A program made the position numbers and the translations under genes. From positions 364,090 to 428,089 of the forward strand of contig CANMKR010000001.1 in the NCBI GenBank assembly GCA_947498625.1: 64,000 bases of DNA, given 5' to 3'. Shown here piece after piece: positions 37,215 to 47,157 of this stretch; position 1 is the first letter of the stretch, and each line of letters begins with the position of its first letter. The notes below the pieces were generated by a model. That model was given only the letters and a program-made list of their open reading frames with translations, did not search any database and had not been told where the DNA came from. Origin of the DNA: an uncultured Kangiella sp. (GTDB lineage: Bacteria; Pseudomonadota; Gammaproteobacteria; Enterobacterales; Kangiellaceae).

Positions 37215-38412
37215 GACGACGAGCCCTCCGCTTGATATTTGATTGCACCACAAAGTGATCAATTAATGGCGCAAACAAGTTTGCAAATAAAATAGCTAAC
37301 ATGATGCCTTCTGGGAATGCGGGGTTAACCACACGGATCAGAACGACCATCACACCAATTAAGGCACCAAAGTACCATTTACCTTTATTGGTTAAGGAAG
37401 CTGAAACAGGATCTGTAGCCATAAAGAACATACCAAAGGCAAAACCACCCACCACTAGATGCCAATACCAAGGCATAGCAAACATTGGATTAGTATCACT
37501 GCCAATGAAATTAAGCAGTAGTGACGAAGCCACCATCCCTAACATCACACCTAACACGATGCGCCACGAAGCGATGCGCGCGGCAATAATAAATAAACCG
37601 CCAAGCATAACCATTAAGGTAGAGGTTTCACCCATAGAGCCAGGAATAAATCCGAAGAAAGCATCCCACCAGTTTTGGTTAATGCTGTAATCGGTAATGG
37701 ATCCTGCGGCTGCAGCGGCCAATGGAGTAGCGCTTGAGAAACCGTCGACTGCGGCCCAAACTTCTGTACCAGAAATATCCGTCGGGTAAGCGAAGAATAA
37801 GAAAGCACGTCCTGCTAATGCCGGGTTCATGAAGTTTTTACCAGTGCCACCAAAGATTTCTTTAGCAACCACCACACCAAAGGTAATACCTAATGCAACC
37901 TGCCATAATGGAATGGTTGCCGGTAAAATTAATGCAAATAAAATCGAGGTAACAAAGAAGCCTTCGTTGATCTCATGACCACGGACGCTGGCGAATAACA
38001 CTTCCCAGAAACCACCGACAATAAAGGTTGTGGCGTAAACTGGTAAGAAGAAACAAGAGCCGTAGAACATTAGGCCGAAGATTCCGGTATCTGCCGTAAT
38101 AGCGCCGCCGAAGAATTCGAAGAAGCCAACTTGCCACATATCCGGCAAACTTAAGCCGTTAATAACCCCTAATTGTGCTTGGTAACCGATATTCCACATA
38201 CCAAAGAACATGGCTGGGAAAGTAGCGAGCCAAACCATGATCATGATGCGTTTCAAATCGATGTTATCGCGCACGTGTGAGCCATTGGTCGTTACATGAC
38301 CTGGCGTATAGAAGATAGTCGCTGCTGCTTCGTAAAGCGCGTACCATTTCTCCCACTTGCCGCCTTTCTCAAAATGCGGCTCAATTTTTTCAATAAAAGT
38401 CTTTAATCCCAT
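37207..38412 (-). CDS. nqrB: Na+-NQR subunit B
   Basis: NqrB is the main membrane subunit, with covalent FMN, riboflavin, and the quinone and Na+ sites. The 401-residue protein has about ten helices. The FMN-acceptor region reads [10 protein letters not shown]; the usual motif has Gly where the second Ser stands here, a mild departure. The glycine-rich [11 protein letters not shown] and [14 protein letters not shown] are typical of the family. Confidence 0.97.
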   Translation of the reverse strand: MGLKTFIEKIEPHFEKGGKWEKWYALYEAAATIFYTPGHVTTNGSHVRDNIDLKRIMIMVWLATFPAMFFGMWNIGYQAQLGVINGLSLPDMWQVGFFEFFGGAITADTGIFGLMFYGSCFFLPVYATTFIVGGFWEVLFASVRGHEINEGFFVTSILFALILPATIPLWQVALGITFGVVVAKEIFGGTGKNFMNPALAGRAFLFFAYPTDISGTEVWAAVDGFSSATPLAAAAAGSITDYSINQNWWDAFFGFIPGSMGETSTLMVMLGGLFIIAARIASWRIVLGVMLGMVASSLLLNFIGSDTNPMFAMPWYWHLVVGGFAFGMFFMATDPVSASLTNKGKWYFGALIGVMVVLIRVVNPAFPEGIMLAILFANLFAPLIDHFVVQSNIKRRARRHV

Positions 38413-38426
38413 ACTGAACCTTCCCC

Positions 38427-39773
38427 TTATCCTTCTTTTTCAATCTTAGTCAGATTTTCACGAAGAATTGGGCCGAACTCATATTTGCCTGGGCAAACAA
38501 AAGTACATAAAGCTAAATCTTCTTCATCAAGTTCTAGTGCGCCTAACTGCTGAGCAGTATCGGTATCGCCAGTGACTAATGCGCGAATCAATTGAGTCGG
38601 CAAAATATCTAAAGGCATAACACGCTCGTACAAGCCGATTGGCATAATGGCACGCTCAGAACCACCAGTAGTAGTGGTCATTTCATAGCTTTTCTTAGGG
38701 AAGAAAGCAGAAATAAAGGCACGAGTAACAGAGAACTTATTAGCACCAGGCATGGCCCAGCCAAAGAACTCTTTTTCACGACCTTCACGGATCACCGTGA
38801 TTTGATTATGGAAACGACCTAAGAAAGCGCGTGAATCTATAGCGTGGAAACCATTTAACACAGAACCAGATAAATGACGATTATCAGCATCAGTCTCTTC
38901 GCCGACTAACAGCTCGTCAATATTGGCGCCAACGCGTGCTCTAATAAGGTGAGGCTTCTTAATCATAGTGCCGCCTAAAGCGACTACACGATCAGCGTAT
39001 AACTCACCACTAGTAAACAATTTAGCCAGCGCAATTACATCTTGATAACCAATATGCCAGACCGTGTTATCGGCTGCAGCAGGGTACAAGAAGTGAATGT
39101 GGGTTCCTACGTTGCCCGCTGGATGCGGCCCTGAAAAAGATTCGTACTGAACTTTAGGGTGTTCAAATTGATCTAGACCTGAGTTTACTCTAGTTCCAAC
39201 GAAAACTTTGCCCGCTGACAAGCTGGTTAAGATAGATAGACCTTGATTGAAAGCTGCTGCGTTTTGAGCGATGACAACTTCTGGGTCTGCAGCTAGTGGA
39301 TTGGTATCCATGGCAGAAACAAAAATGGCTTTGGTTTCACTATCAATCGCAGGAACTTTTGAATAAGGACGGGTGCGCAGTGCAGTCCACATCCCTGAAT
39401 CAACCATTTGGTCGACAATTGCTTGGCGTTCTAAGTTGACTAATTGCTCAGAAGAATACTTGCTGAAAGTAACCGCTTCTTCTTGCTGGGCAATTTCAAT
39501 AACTACTGATAATAGTTTACGTTTTGCACCACGGTTGATTGCCGACACAACGCCTCCAGCTGGGGCAGTAAACTTCACCCCTGGAGTTTTCTTGTCTTCA
39601 AAGATAAGTTGGCCTTTTTTTACCGTATCACCCACTTGAATGTGCATGGTCGGTTTCATACCTACATAATCTTCGCCAAGAATAGCGACGGTTTTAACCG
39701 TAGCACCGTCTGAGATCGTTTGCTCAGGACTGCCTTCGATGGGCAAATCTAAGCCTTTTTTAATCTTAATCAT
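38427..39773 (-). CDS. nqrA: Na+-NQR subunit A
   Basis: NqrA is the 448-residue peripheral cytoplasmic subunit involved in ubiquinone binding. It begins [17 protein letters not shown] and has the biotinyl-like [32 protein letters not shown] and the Cys-containing C-terminus [21 protein letters not shown]. It is the first gene of the operon, with an upstream leader of more than 200 bases. Confidence 0.98.
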   Translation of the reverse strand: MIKIKKGLDLPIEGSPEQTISDGATVKTVAILGEDYVGMKPTMHIQVGDTVKKGQLIFEDKKTPGVKFTAPAGGVVSAINRGAKRKLLSVVIEIAQQEEAVTFSKYSSEQLVNLERQAIVDQMVDSGMWTALRTRPYSKVPAIDSETKAIFVSAMDTNPLAADPEVVIAQNAAAFNQGLSILTSLSAGKVFVGTRVNSGLDQFEHPKVQYESFSGPHPAGNVGTHIHFLYPAAADNTVWHIGYQDVIALAKLFTSGELYADRVVALGGTMIKKPHLIRARVGANIDELLVGEETDADNRHLSGSVLNGFHAIDSRAFLGRFHNQITVIREGREKEFFGWAMPGANKFSVTRAFISAFFPKKSYEMTTTTGGSERAIMPIGLYERVMPLDILPTQLIRALVTGDTDTAQQLGALELDEEDLALCTFVCPGKYEFGPILRENLTKIEKEG

Positions 39774-39819
39774 AGGTCGCTACTTTACTTTGGTTAAATT
39801 AAATTCGATGACTCTGCGT

Positions 39820-39833
39820 GAGGCATATGCCTC
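39820..39833. promoter_or_regulatory. Perfect palindrome GAGGCATATGCCTC upstream of nqrA
   Basis: This 14-bp exact palindrome lies 47 bases upstream of the nqrA start, between the TATAAT element and the gene, so it would be in the 5' leader. It may be an operator for a dimeric regulator. I do not recognise the regulator. Confidence 0.4.
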
Positions 39834-39996
39834 TAACTATTTGAAATATAACACAAACACGTCAAAATGCCGGTATGCGGAATTCCACAACCAGCGATTT
39901 TATTTTGTTTTATTTCGCTATACCCAAATTTGCTTAAAACTAAAGCCAGATAGAGTACCAAATAGTAAGATACCGCTAAGGCTTTAAACGGCGCAC

Positions 39997-40002
39997 ATTA
40001 TA
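39997..40002 (-). promoter_or_regulatory. Candidate -10 element of the nqr operon
   Basis: On the minus strand this reads TATAAT, followed by a G/C-rich discriminator (GTGCGCC). The -35 region is weak. If used, the nqr mRNA has a leader of about 215 bases before nqrA. Confidence 0.45.
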
Positions 40003-40088
40003 CGTGGATCAGGGGTTTAAGATCCATGGTTTTTATAGTAAAACTCTTTAAAATTATGCTTTTAGTTGACAGCAATCGCCTTTAATCC

Positions 40089-40117
40089 TTGTGCTTGCTT
40101 AGGCTTTCATATATCAT
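40089..40117 (+). promoter_or_regulatory. Candidate tpiA promoter
   Basis: TTGTGC (40089-40094) and TATCAT (40112-40117) are 17 bases apart, about 115 bases upstream of the tpiA start chosen here. Confidence 0.45.
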
Positions 40118-40236
40118 TTGCGCCCTTTTGTAAAAAGCCCCAATTCGACCTGATTTCTCGGATCTTTATAGAATCTAAGAAGTCTCGATATGAGGTGAGT
40201 TACAACATAAGCAGTAAAGATAAGTTAATCGAAATC

Positions 40237-40992
40237 ATGACTAGACAAACTTTGATTGCAGGTAATTGGAAAATGAATGGCGATAGCCAATTCATTGGCG
40301 AGCTTATGTCAGATATAAAAGGGCAGCTAGATAGCGATTGGCAGCACCAAATTTTGGTATGCGCTCCTTCTTTATACCTTACAAAAGTTAAAGAGTTAGC
40401 AGCAAATACCAATATTGCGGTCGGTGCTCAAAATCTATCGCAGCAATCTAACGGTGCTTTCACTGGTGAAATCAGTGGCTCAATGCTGGCCGACGTTAAT
40501 TGCCAGTACGTATTAGTTGGCCATTCTGAAAGACGCAGCCTATACGGCGAGTCTTCGCAAATCGTGGCTGAAAAATACCAAGCAGCACTAGAAAATGGCG
40601 TGGTACCAGTATTATGTATTGGCGAAACCCTTGAAGAACGCGAAGCTGGCACCACTATGACTATAGTCAAAGGGCAGATCGACGCAGTGATTGAAAAATC
40701 AGGTATCGAATCGCTTGCTCAAGGCGTGATTGCCTACGAACCGGTTTGGGCAATTGGTACCGGCAAAACCGCTACTCCAGAGCAAGCGCAAGAAGTACAC
40801 GCAGAAATTCGTGCACATTTAGCTCTGTTCGATCTAGATGTAGCAGAAAAAACACAAATTTTATATGGCGGTAGTATGAATCCTACTAACGCTGAACAAC
40901 TTTTAGCGCAAGCCGATATTGATGGTGGTTTGATTGGTGGTGCTTCGCTAAAAGCCGAACAATTTATTGCAATATGTAAAGCAGCAGGTTAA
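40237..40992 (+). CDS. tpiA: Triosephosphate isomerase
   Basis: TpiA interconverts glyceraldehyde-3-phosphate and dihydroxyacetone phosphate. From ATG 40237 the protein has 251 residues, the normal length, starting TRQTLIAGNWKMNGD with the catalytic Asn/Lys. Catalytic His is in VLVGHSERR and the catalytic Glu in AYEPVWAIGTGKTA; the phosphate loop is YGGSMNPTNA. The frame is open upstream but that part is not conserved. secG follows after 4 bases. Confidence 0.97.
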   Translation: MTRQTLIAGNWKMNGDSQFIGELMSDIKGQLDSDWQHQILVCAPSLYLTKVKELAANTNIAVGAQNLSQQSNGAFTGEISGSMLADVNCQYVLVGHSERRSLYGESSQIVAEKYQAALENGVVPVLCIGETLEEREAGTTMTIVKGQIDAVIEKSGIESLAQGVIAYEPVWAIGTGKTATPEQAQEVHAEIRAHLALFDLDVAEKTQILYGGSMNPTNAEQLLAQADIDGGLIGGASLKAEQFIAICKAAG

Positions 40993-40996
40993 GACG

Positions 40997-41578
40997 ATGG
41001 AATTATTTTTGTTAATCAGTTTATTGGTAGTAGCCCTTTTATTAATCGGCATTATCTTAATTCAACAAGGTAAAGGCGCTGAGATGGGTGCTTCATTCGG
41101 CTCTGGTGGTTCTAACACCATGTTTGGTGCGCCGGGTGCTGGTAACTTTCTCACCAAAAGCACTACTATTTTAGCGATTCTTTTCTTCGTAATTGCTTTA
41201 TCTATTACTTGGGTAAAGAAAAATACAGCTGCTGAAGCAGGTATTGCTGATGAAGCCGCTAAGCTTAATCAAACGACTAGCGATGCGCCAGTTGAACCAA
41301 GCTTAAACGCTATTCCAACTGAAGCAATGGGTACTGAAATCCCAACTGAAAAAGTTGATGCTATTAGTACCGAAATTCCTACGGGGGATGACGTAAAAAA
41401 TGCTATTCAAGCTGAAGCGGATAAAGCTGCTGAATCGGTGGATCAAAAGGTTGAAGCGATAAAGAAAGATGCAGAAGCTAAATCGGATGAATTAAAAACG
41501 GACGCTCAGAAAAAATTAGAAGAAGCTAAGAAAAAAGCAGAAGAAAAAGTTAAAGAAGAAACAGACGGCGATAAATAA
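40997..41578 (+). CDS. secG: Preprotein translocase subunit SecG with long charged tail
   Basis: SecG is the small accessory subunit of the SecYEG channel. The first 75 residues are standard: helix LFLLISLLVVALLLIGIILI, the loop QQGKGAEMGASFGSGGSNTM with FGAPGAGNF, and the second helix ILAILFFVIALSITWV. After that comes a tail of about 115 residues, mostly Ala, Glu, Lys and Asp, with IPTE repeats and a terminal Lys/Glu helix likely to form a coiled coil. E. coli SecG is about 110 residues in total. I start at ATG 40997. Confidence 0.95.
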   Translation: MELFLLISLLVVALLLIGIILIQQGKGAEMGASFGSGGSNTMFGAPGAGNFLTKSTTILAILFFVIALSITWVKKNTAAEAGIADEAAKLNQTTSDAPVEPSLNAIPTEAMGTEIPTEKVDAISTEIPTGDDVKNAIQAEADKAAESVDQKVEAIKKDAEAKSDELKTDAQKKLEEAKKKAEEKVKEETDGDK

Positions 41579-41590
41579 GCCGATCAATCT

Positions 41591-41677
41591 GCTCGGGTGG
41601 TGGAATTGGTAGACACGCCATCTTGAGGGGGTGGTGGCCGTATGGCCGTGTGGGTTCAAGTCCCACTCCGAGCACCA
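41591..41677 (+). tRNA. tRNA-Leu (anticodon GAG)
   Basis: This 87-base tRNA has acceptor strands GCTCGGG and CCGAGC with a G-U pair at position 7, the D arm TGGTGGAATTGGTAGACAC, the anticodon loop CTTGAGG (GAG), a long class II variable arm (GGTGGCCGTATGGCCGT) and the T arm GGGTTCAAGTCCC. The 3' CCA is encoded. It lies 12 bases after secG, as in Pseudomonas-like genomes, and is probably co-transcribed. Confidence 0.96.
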
Positions 41678-41682
41678 AATTA

Positions 41683-41713
41683 AAAACCGCTAGATTAAAG
41701 TAGCGGTTTTTTT
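41683..41713. terminator. Bidirectional terminator after tRNA-Leu
   Basis: AAAACCGCTA and TAGCGGTTTT form a perfect stem, flanked by A and T runs, so it can end both the tpiA-secG-tRNA transcript and the convergent hydrolase gene, whose stop codon overlaps it. Confidence 0.88.
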
Positions 41714-42713
41714 ATGGCTGCTTTAATTGCGCTAAGATAAATTCATCAGCCCAACTTTGTAATTTTGAATTTTTGATGAAACCGCAGTGGCCTCCATACT
41801 CGCTGACATGAATTTCTAAATTATTATTTTGGTGCAGGGTAAAAGTATCTTGAAAATTAATGACGGGATCGTCTTTGCTAATCAGCATAATCACCGAGCT
41901 ATCTAGATCTTTTAAACGTTCGCCGCTTAAAGCATAACCATTAAAGTAATGATCTGAATTTTCAAAATCACCAAATAAATCCAACAAACGATTGGTCATT
42001 TCTCGCATAGATTTAATTTGATGTACTTCTTCAAAGTCGTATTCTTCAGGGAAGTGACTTTGTTTTATTTTTAATGAACGTTTCCACTTTTTAACAAAAT
42101 AATCGTGATAAAAGCTTAAACCATTTTCGAGCTGCACCAAGATATCTTTCGGCTCTATTGCAGGACAGATGGCTATAGTTTTCTCTAAGGCAATTTGATT
42201 TCTACTGGCTTTGGCAGCTATCCGGGTTGCAAAGTTTCCACCAAGGGAAAATCCTATTAGAGAAGTGGTATCAGGCTGGAATTTTTCTTGGGCGCTTTTA
42301 ACGGCATCGACCATCTCTTGTAATCGGTTTGAATGAAATAACTCTTTGTTAAGATGATGGCTGCTACCATGATCGCGTAAATTAAGACGTAAAACATCGT
42401 AACCTGCTTGATACAAACTGTTCGCTGCTGATAACAAATACAAAGACTCATGACTGCCTTCCCAACCATGCAGCAACACTACTAGCTTTTTTGAAGCGGG
42501 CTGCTGCGGAGAATAAAAGCTCTGAAGACGAATCCCGTCATGAGCATCTAATAAAAATTCCTGACTATGAGCTAACAGTTGCTGAGATTTCTTTATTAAT
42601 GCAGGTCTTCTAAACTTTAAAGTTCCTAATAAGGATTGCAGATGGCAATTTCTTGCCCAAAAAGGGGGAGTGAAACTTGCTTTTATAAAAGTTAAAGATG
42701 GTACGTTATTCAA
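41712..42713 (-). CDS. YheT-family alpha/beta hydrolase
   Basis: This 333-residue serine hydrolase of the YheT/UPF0017 group begins with the family motif FTPPFWARNCHLQSLLG. It has the oxyanion region VVLLHGWEGSHESLYLL, the nucleophile elbow IGFSLGGNFATR (Ser), an acidic residue in LISKDDPVINF and the catalytic His in EYGGHCGFI. The physiological substrate is unknown; esterase activity on lipids is plausible. It runs against the tRNA and nuo genes. Confidence 0.9.
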   Translation of the reverse strand: MNNVPSLTFIKASFTPPFWARNCHLQSLLGTLKFRRPALIKKSQQLLAHSQEFLLDAHDGIRLQSFYSPQQPASKKLVVLLHGWEGSHESLYLLSAANSLYQAGYDVLRLNLRDHGSSHHLNKELFHSNRLQEMVDAVKSAQEKFQPDTTSLIGFSLGGNFATRIAAKASRNQIALEKTIAICPAIEPKDILVQLENGLSFYHDYFVKKWKRSLKIKQSHFPEEYDFEEVHQIKSMREMTNRLLDLFGDFENSDHYFNGYALSGERLKDLDSSVIMLISKDDPVINFQDTFTLHQNNNLEIHVSEYGGHCGFIKNSKLQSWADEFILAQLKQP

Positions 42714-42773
42714 AGAGATACAATATCATTAAGCCATGCTTTGATGATAAGAAAGAGCGTATAAGATTACAAC

Positions 42774-44084
42774 TTAATTTGTAAGCTTATCCTCGAGGAA
42801 TGCTCTGATATCAATATTTACTTGATCATCATAAACGCTTTTAGAGATTTTCAACTCGACACCCTTATGTGTCTTTCCCTTTGATAAATCAACCGCTACT
42901 TTGTGCTTAAGAGGCACCTGCCTTTCATCAGCAATAATTTCTACTATCGGGCTTAGTTTTGCATCTGGGTTCGAAGAGAGGACTATTGCGTAAAAGCCAT
43001 TGTTTAGCTGAACAAAAGTGCCCACTGGGTAAACACCAACCATTTTTATAAATTCTTTGACTAGATATTCGTCGTAACGGCTACTAATTTCCTTATACAA
43101 AATTGCAGTGGCTTTATCAGCGGATATTCCTTTGCTGTAACAGCGATCGCTGGTTATGGCGTCATAGCTATCGACAATAGCAATTATCCGATCGTATAGA
43201 CTTAGGTAAGCACTATCTATTTGTCGAGGGTAGCCATCGCCCACTAAACTTTCATGATGATTGTAAGCTGCTGTACAAACTTGCTCATCAATCCCGCCGT
43301 GCTCCTTTAAAAAAACGTATCCTAAAACAGTATGCTCTCTGATTATTTCATATTCATCTTCAGTTAAAGGTTCTTTTTTATTTAAAATTGAAGCTGGAAC
43401 TTTCATTTTGCCTACATCGTGTAACATCCCGCAAAGCCCGATCATTTCAAGTTCATCTGGCGGCAATTGTAGGTGGCGACCGAAGGCAATTGCCAGTATT
43501 GCAACGCGTAAACAATGCTCAGCGGTATATTCATCTTTAGATTTGATTTTGCTCATCCAAAACATAGCACTGGGTTCGTTTAAAATACTTTTCACACAAT
43601 CAGCAACCAGTTCTTTGGATTTTGATATATCTATCTGCCCGTCATTTTGGACTTCTTGCATAACTTTATGGATATGCGCATTAGAGTTATCAAATGCTTT
43701 TTTAGCTTTAGGAAGCTCTTGCTTTAAGCTTCTTTTAACTTCTGAGGCTTTTCGAGCTTGGTTTTTATAGCGGATTTTATTTCTTAAGGTACTAATCTGT
43801 TGCTGACGATAGAATTTAAAGGATTCATAATCAATAAATACGAATTGACAATACTTTTGGAGCAGCTTTATATCAGATTCTGTAGAGATGCTTAACTCTT
43901 GAAACATCACAGGTAGATCGGTCCATGGGCGATCTAATTCAATGACAGTCATACCGACTTGAATTTCTTGGCTAGAAATTTTTTTCTTGATGACTTCCTG
44001 TCTAGATTGAGAAATCGGTTCTGCAGGAAGGCTATTTTTTGGTTTCTTCTTGTTTGAAGAAAATAAGTTTTTAAGAAAACCCAT
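42774..44084 (-). CDS. HD-GYP domain cyclic-di-GMP phosphodiesterase
   Basis: HD-GYP proteins hydrolyse cyclic-di-GMP and favour motility over biofilm. The 436-residue protein has a basic, coiled N-terminus, a DUF3391-like domain (IQVGMTVIELDRPWTDLPV) and the HD-GYP domain with AEHCLRVAILAIAFGRHL, MLHDVGKMKVP, REHTVLGYVFL and HHESLVGDGYPRQID. The metal ligands and the GYP signature are intact, so it is probably active. There is no membrane segment. AAGGAG precedes the start and TATAAT lies about 25 bases upstream. Confidence 0.93.
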   Translation of the reverse strand: MGFLKNLFSSNKKKPKNSLPAEPISQSRQEVIKKKISSQEIQVGMTVIELDRPWTDLPVMFQELSISTESDIKLLQKYCQFVFIDYESFKFYRQQQISTLRNKIRYKNQARKASEVKRSLKQELPKAKKAFDNSNAHIHKVMQEVQNDGQIDISKSKELVADCVKSILNEPSAMFWMSKIKSKDEYTAEHCLRVAILAIAFGRHLQLPPDELEMIGLCGMLHDVGKMKVPASILNKKEPLTEDEYEIIREHTVLGYVFLKEHGGIDEQVCTAAYNHHESLVGDGYPRQIDSAYLSLYDRIIAIVDSYDAITSDRCYSKGISADKATAILYKEISSRYDEYLVKEFIKMVGVYPVGTFVQLNNGFYAIVLSSNPDAKLSPIVEIIADERQVPLKHKVAVDLSKGKTHKGVELKISKSVYDDQVNIDIRAFLEDKLTN

Positions 44085-44110
44085 TGGTGTAACTCCTTTA
44101 CAGTAAAATC

Positions 44111-44116
44111 ATTATA
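44111..44116 (-). promoter_or_regulatory. Candidate -10 of the HD-GYP gene
   Basis: TATAAT on the minus strand, about 27 bases before the start. The -35 is poor, so activation may be needed. Confidence 0.4.
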
Positions 44117-44282
44117 CATGAAAAAATAGAACTAGTTAGTGGAAAAAGGGTTTCATTAACTACAAAGCATAACTACTTAAAAAGGCTAGCAAAATTCTAA
44201 AGCTACTGGTAAGGTGAGTAGCAATAAAAGATAGAAAATAGTTAAGGAATCGGTCTCGCGCAGCTACTTTGACCATTGATAT

Positions 44283-44639
44283 ATGATTGCAGAATATGCA
44301 CCTATACTGGTATTCGTATTAATTGGCCTTTTGTTTGGCGGCGGACTCCTATTAGTTGGCTATTTTGCTGGCCCTTCCAATCCTTCTGAAGATAAAGAAA
44401 AACCATTCGAATGCGGCTTTGATGCCTTTGAAGATTCACGCATGAAATTTGACGTGCGTTTTTATCTTGTAGCCATCTTATTTATCATTTTTGATTTAGA
44501 AATTACCTTTCTATTCCCTTGGGCTGTGGTATTTGACGAAATCGGTTGGTTTGGTATTGGTGCCATGGGTGTCTTTATCCTCCTTTTGCTGGTGGGGTTT
44601 GCTTACGAATGGCGCAAAGGCGCGCTTGAGTGGGAGTAA
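44283..44639 (+). CDS. nuoA: NADH-quinone oxidoreductase subunit A
   Basis: NuoA is a small membrane subunit of complex I (NDH-1) next to the quinone channel. The 118-residue protein has three helices and the conserved loop [20 protein letters not shown] followed by [20 protein letters not shown]. No Shine-Dalgarno is visible before the ATG. It is the first of 14 nuo genes in the standard order. Confidence 0.97.
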   Translation: MIAEYAPILVFVLIGLLFGGGLLLVGYFAGPSNPSEDKEKPFECGFDAFEDSRMKFDVRFYLVAILFIIFDLEITFLFPWAVVFDEIGWFGIGAMGVFILLLLVGFAYEWRKGALEWE

Positions 44640-44645
44640 GGCTGT

Positions 44646-45176
44646 ATGGGCATTGAAGAAAAATTAACTAAAGATGGTTTCTTTACCACCAGCGTTCAAG
44701 ATTTATTTGATTGGGCGCGTACGGGCTCCATGTGGCCCATGACTTTTGGCCTTGCCTGTTGTGCTGTGGAAATGATGCACGCGGGGGCTGCTCGTTATGA
44801 TTTAGACCGTTTTGGAATAGTTTTTAGACCATCACCGCGCCAATCGGATGTGATGATTGTCGCCGGAACCCTCACCAATAAGATGGCACCGGCTTTAAGG
44901 CGAGTGTACGATCAAATGCCTGATCCTAAGTGGGTTATATCTATGGGTTCTTGTGCTAACGGTGGCGGTTATTATCATTATTCTTATTCCGTGGTTCGTG
45001 GTTGCGATCGAATTGTGCCTGTTGATATCTATGTGCCAGGTTGTCCGCCTACGGCAGAAGCCTTGCTCTATGGCATTATCCAACTGCAAAATAAAATAAA
45101 GCGCAGTAAAGTCATATCCCGCAAGTCGCAAATAGATTCTACAAATCCGAAAGAAGATGAGGTTGCGCTTGGTTAA
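44646..45176 (+). CDS. nuoB: NADH-quinone oxidoreductase subunit B
   Basis: NuoB holds the terminal 4Fe-4S cluster N2 that reduces quinone. The 176-residue protein shows the ligands in [35 protein letters not shown] and [15 protein letters not shown]. Its end overlaps nuoC by 20 bases. Confidence 0.98.
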   Translation: MGIEEKLTKDGFFTTSVQDLFDWARTGSMWPMTFGLACCAVEMMHAGAARYDLDRFGIVFRPSPRQSDVMIVAGTLTNKMAPALRRVYDQMPDPKWVISMGSCANGGGYYHYSYSVVRGCDRIVPVDIYVPGCPPTAEALLYGIIQLQNKIKRSKVISRKSQIDSTNPKEDEVALG

Positions 45177-45900
45177 TGCTTTGGTTGAACAGCTGGGGAA
45201 TCTGTTAGGCGATCAAATGATTGCCTGTGAGCAGGCTTTTGATGAAGTCACCATTGAAGTTGCCAAAGATGATTTAGTAGAAGTGGCTATGCAACTGCGC
45301 GATCAAGATGGTTTGCAGTTTGAGCAGTTGGTTGATTTAACAGTCGTTGACTATTTGCAATATGGTTTAGATGAATGGGCTACCGATGAGGCAACTGGAT
45401 CTGGTTTTAGCCGCGGCAGAAAAGATATCTCTGAATCTAAACCTAAGTGGAGTCGAGAGCGCTTTGCGGTGGTTTATCACTTGCTTTCTATCAGTTTAAA
45501 TCAGCGCTTGCGAGTTAAAGTCTTTATTGGCGAAAACCGTCCAACGATTCCTACAGTGATCTCTGTATGGAATGGAGTTGATTGGTTTGAGCGTGAAGCC
45601 TTTGATTTGTTTGGTATTTTGTTTGAAGGTCATCCTGATCTACGTCGTTTATTAACCGACTATGGATTTGTTGGCCATCCTTTTAGAAAAGATTTCCCTT
45701 TGATTGGCAATGTTGAAATGCGTTTTGATGCTAAGCAAAACCGCTGTGTTTACGAGCCCGTATCGATTCAACCAAGAGTATTAGTGCCTAAAGTGATTCG
45801 TGAGAATGAGGATACGATTTATGTGTCCGACCCACAATCATTGAAAGAGTCTTTAAAGCAAGCGCAAAAAGGCGAAAATAAGGACCCGGTGAATGGCTGA
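45157..45900 (+). CDS. nuoC: NADH-quinone oxidoreductase subunit C (separate from D)
   Basis: NuoC is a peripheral arm subunit, here a separate 247-residue protein and not fused to NuoD as in E. coli. The family signature [20 protein letters not shown] and [11 protein letters not shown] is present. It overlaps nuoB by 20 bases, with TTG 45169 as a possible alternative start, and overlaps nuoD by 8 bases. Confidence 0.96.
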   Translation: MRLRLVNALVEQLGNLLGDQMIACEQAFDEVTIEVAKDDLVEVAMQLRDQDGLQFEQLVDLTVVDYLQYGLDEWATDEATGSGFSRGRKDISESKPKWSRERFAVVYHLLSISLNQRLRVKVFIGENRPTIPTVISVWNGVDWFEREAFDLFGILFEGHPDLRRLLTDYGFVGHPFRKDFPLIGNVEMRFDAKQNRCVYEPVSIQPRVLVPKVIRENEDTIYVSDPQSLKESLKQAQKGENKDPVNG

Positions 45901-47146
45901 AATTCGTAATTATACCGTTAACTTTGGCCCACAGCATCCTGCTGCGCATGGCGTATTGCGTTTGATCTTAGAAATGGACGGCGAAACCGTGGTGCGTGCC
46001 GATCCGCATATCGGGTTATTACACCGCGCCACTGAAAAACTCGCTGAATCAAAACCTTTTAATCAATCGATTGGTTATATGGATCGGCTTGATTATGTAT
46101 CCATGATGTGTAATGAGCACGCCTATGTTATGGCGATTGAAAAGCTTATGGGCATAAAGCCGCCTAAACGCGCGCAATACATTCGGGTTATGTTTGCAGA
46201 AATCACTCGAATTCTAAATCATTTGATGTGGCTTGGTGCGCACGGATTAGACATAGGTGCTATGACGGTATTTTTGTATGCTTTCCGTGAGCGTGAAAGT
46301 TTGATGGATGCGTATGAGGCTGTCTCAGGTGCCCGTATGCACGCAACCTATTTTAGACCTGGCGGTGTTTATCGCGATTTGCCTGAGAAAATGCCGCAAT
46401 ACAAGGTATCAAAATTTTCTAATCAGAAGAAAGTCGATGAATTAAATCAAAACCGTCAAGGTTCTTTGTTAGATTATTTGTGGGACTTTACAGAAACATT
46501 TCCCGACAGAGTTGATGAGTACGAAACTTTATTAACTGATAATCGTATCTGGAAGCAAAGAACTGTGGGGGTAGGTGTGGTTTCCCCAGAAAGGGCTTTG
46601 CAATTAGGTTTTTCAGGACCAATGTTGCGTGGTTCGGGGATTGAGTGGGATTTACGTAGGAAGCAACCTTATGAAGTTTATCCTGAGTTAGAGTTTGATA
46701 TTCCAGTGGGTTCTAAAGGTGATTGTTATGATCGCTATTTAGTAAGAATGGAAGAGATGCGTCAATCGAATAAGATTATTCGACAATGTATTGAGTGGCT
46801 AAAAGAAAACCCCGGCCCAGTAATGTTGGATAACCATAAAGTGACCCCACCCAGTCGCGAGGCCATGAAAAATGATATGGAAGCGTTAATCCATCATTTT
46901 AAACTCTTTACTGAAGGCTATTGTGTTCCCGAAGGTGAGGTGTATCAAGCGATAGAACACCCTAAAGGTGAGTTTGGAATTTACTTAACATCCGACGGAG
47001 CTAACAAACCTTATCGGTTGAAAATTCGCGCGCCAGGTTTTGCCCATTTGTCAGCGATGAATGAAATGGTTAAGGGGCATATGTTGGCAGATGTGGTGGC
47101 CGTTATTGGCACCCAAGACATTGTATTTGGCGAGATAGATAGGTAA
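45893..47146 (+). CDS. nuoD: NADH-quinone oxidoreductase subunit D
   Basis: NuoD forms the quinone pocket with NuoB and is related to hydrogenase large subunits. The 417-residue protein has [19 protein letters not shown] near the start, with the quinone-site His, the [11 protein letters not shown] segment, [19 protein letters not shown] and the C-terminal [14 protein letters not shown]. Confidence 0.98.
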   Translation: MAEIRNYTVNFGPQHPAAHGVLRLILEMDGETVVRADPHIGLLHRATEKLAESKPFNQSIGYMDRLDYVSMMCNEHAYVMAIEKLMGIKPPKRAQYIRVMFAEITRILNHLMWLGAHGLDIGAMTVFLYAFRERESLMDAYEAVSGARMHATYFRPGGVYRDLPEKMPQYKVSKFSNQKKVDELNQNRQGSLLDYLWDFTETFPDRVDEYETLLTDNRIWKQRTVGVGVVSPERALQLGFSGPMLRGSGIEWDLRRKQPYEVYPELEFDIPVGSKGDCYDRYLVRMEEMRQSNKIIRQCIEWLKENPGPVMLDNHKVTPPSREAMKNDMEALIHHFKLFTEGYCVPEGEVYQAIEHPKGEFGIYLTSDGANKPYRLKIRAPGFAHLSAMNEMVKGHMLADVVAVIGTQDIVFGEIDR

Positions 47147-47157
47147 CTGTTGAGTAT

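Larger units (their letters stand above)
39774..40236. other. Divergent intergenic region between nqrA and tpiA
   Basis: This 463-base region contains no gene I can support. It holds a palindrome near nqrA, a minus-strand TATAAT element near 40000 and a plus-strand promoter for tpiA, listed separately. A frame in phase with tpiA is open from TTG 40066 but shows no TPI homology and is treated as leader. Confidence 0.6.

Noticed and set aside
37301-37690. 129-codon open frame opposite nqrB
   Set aside because: It is a shadow of the strongly conserved nqrB frame with no ribosome binding site or recognisable domain. The same applies to open frames opposite hd-gyp (43408-43770), ompA (31283-31621) and at 5128-5490.
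40066-40236. N-terminal extension of triosephosphate isomerase
   Set aside because: The open frame shows no homology to TPI and starts at TTG; the standard N-terminus begins at 40237 and promoter elements lie within this stretch.
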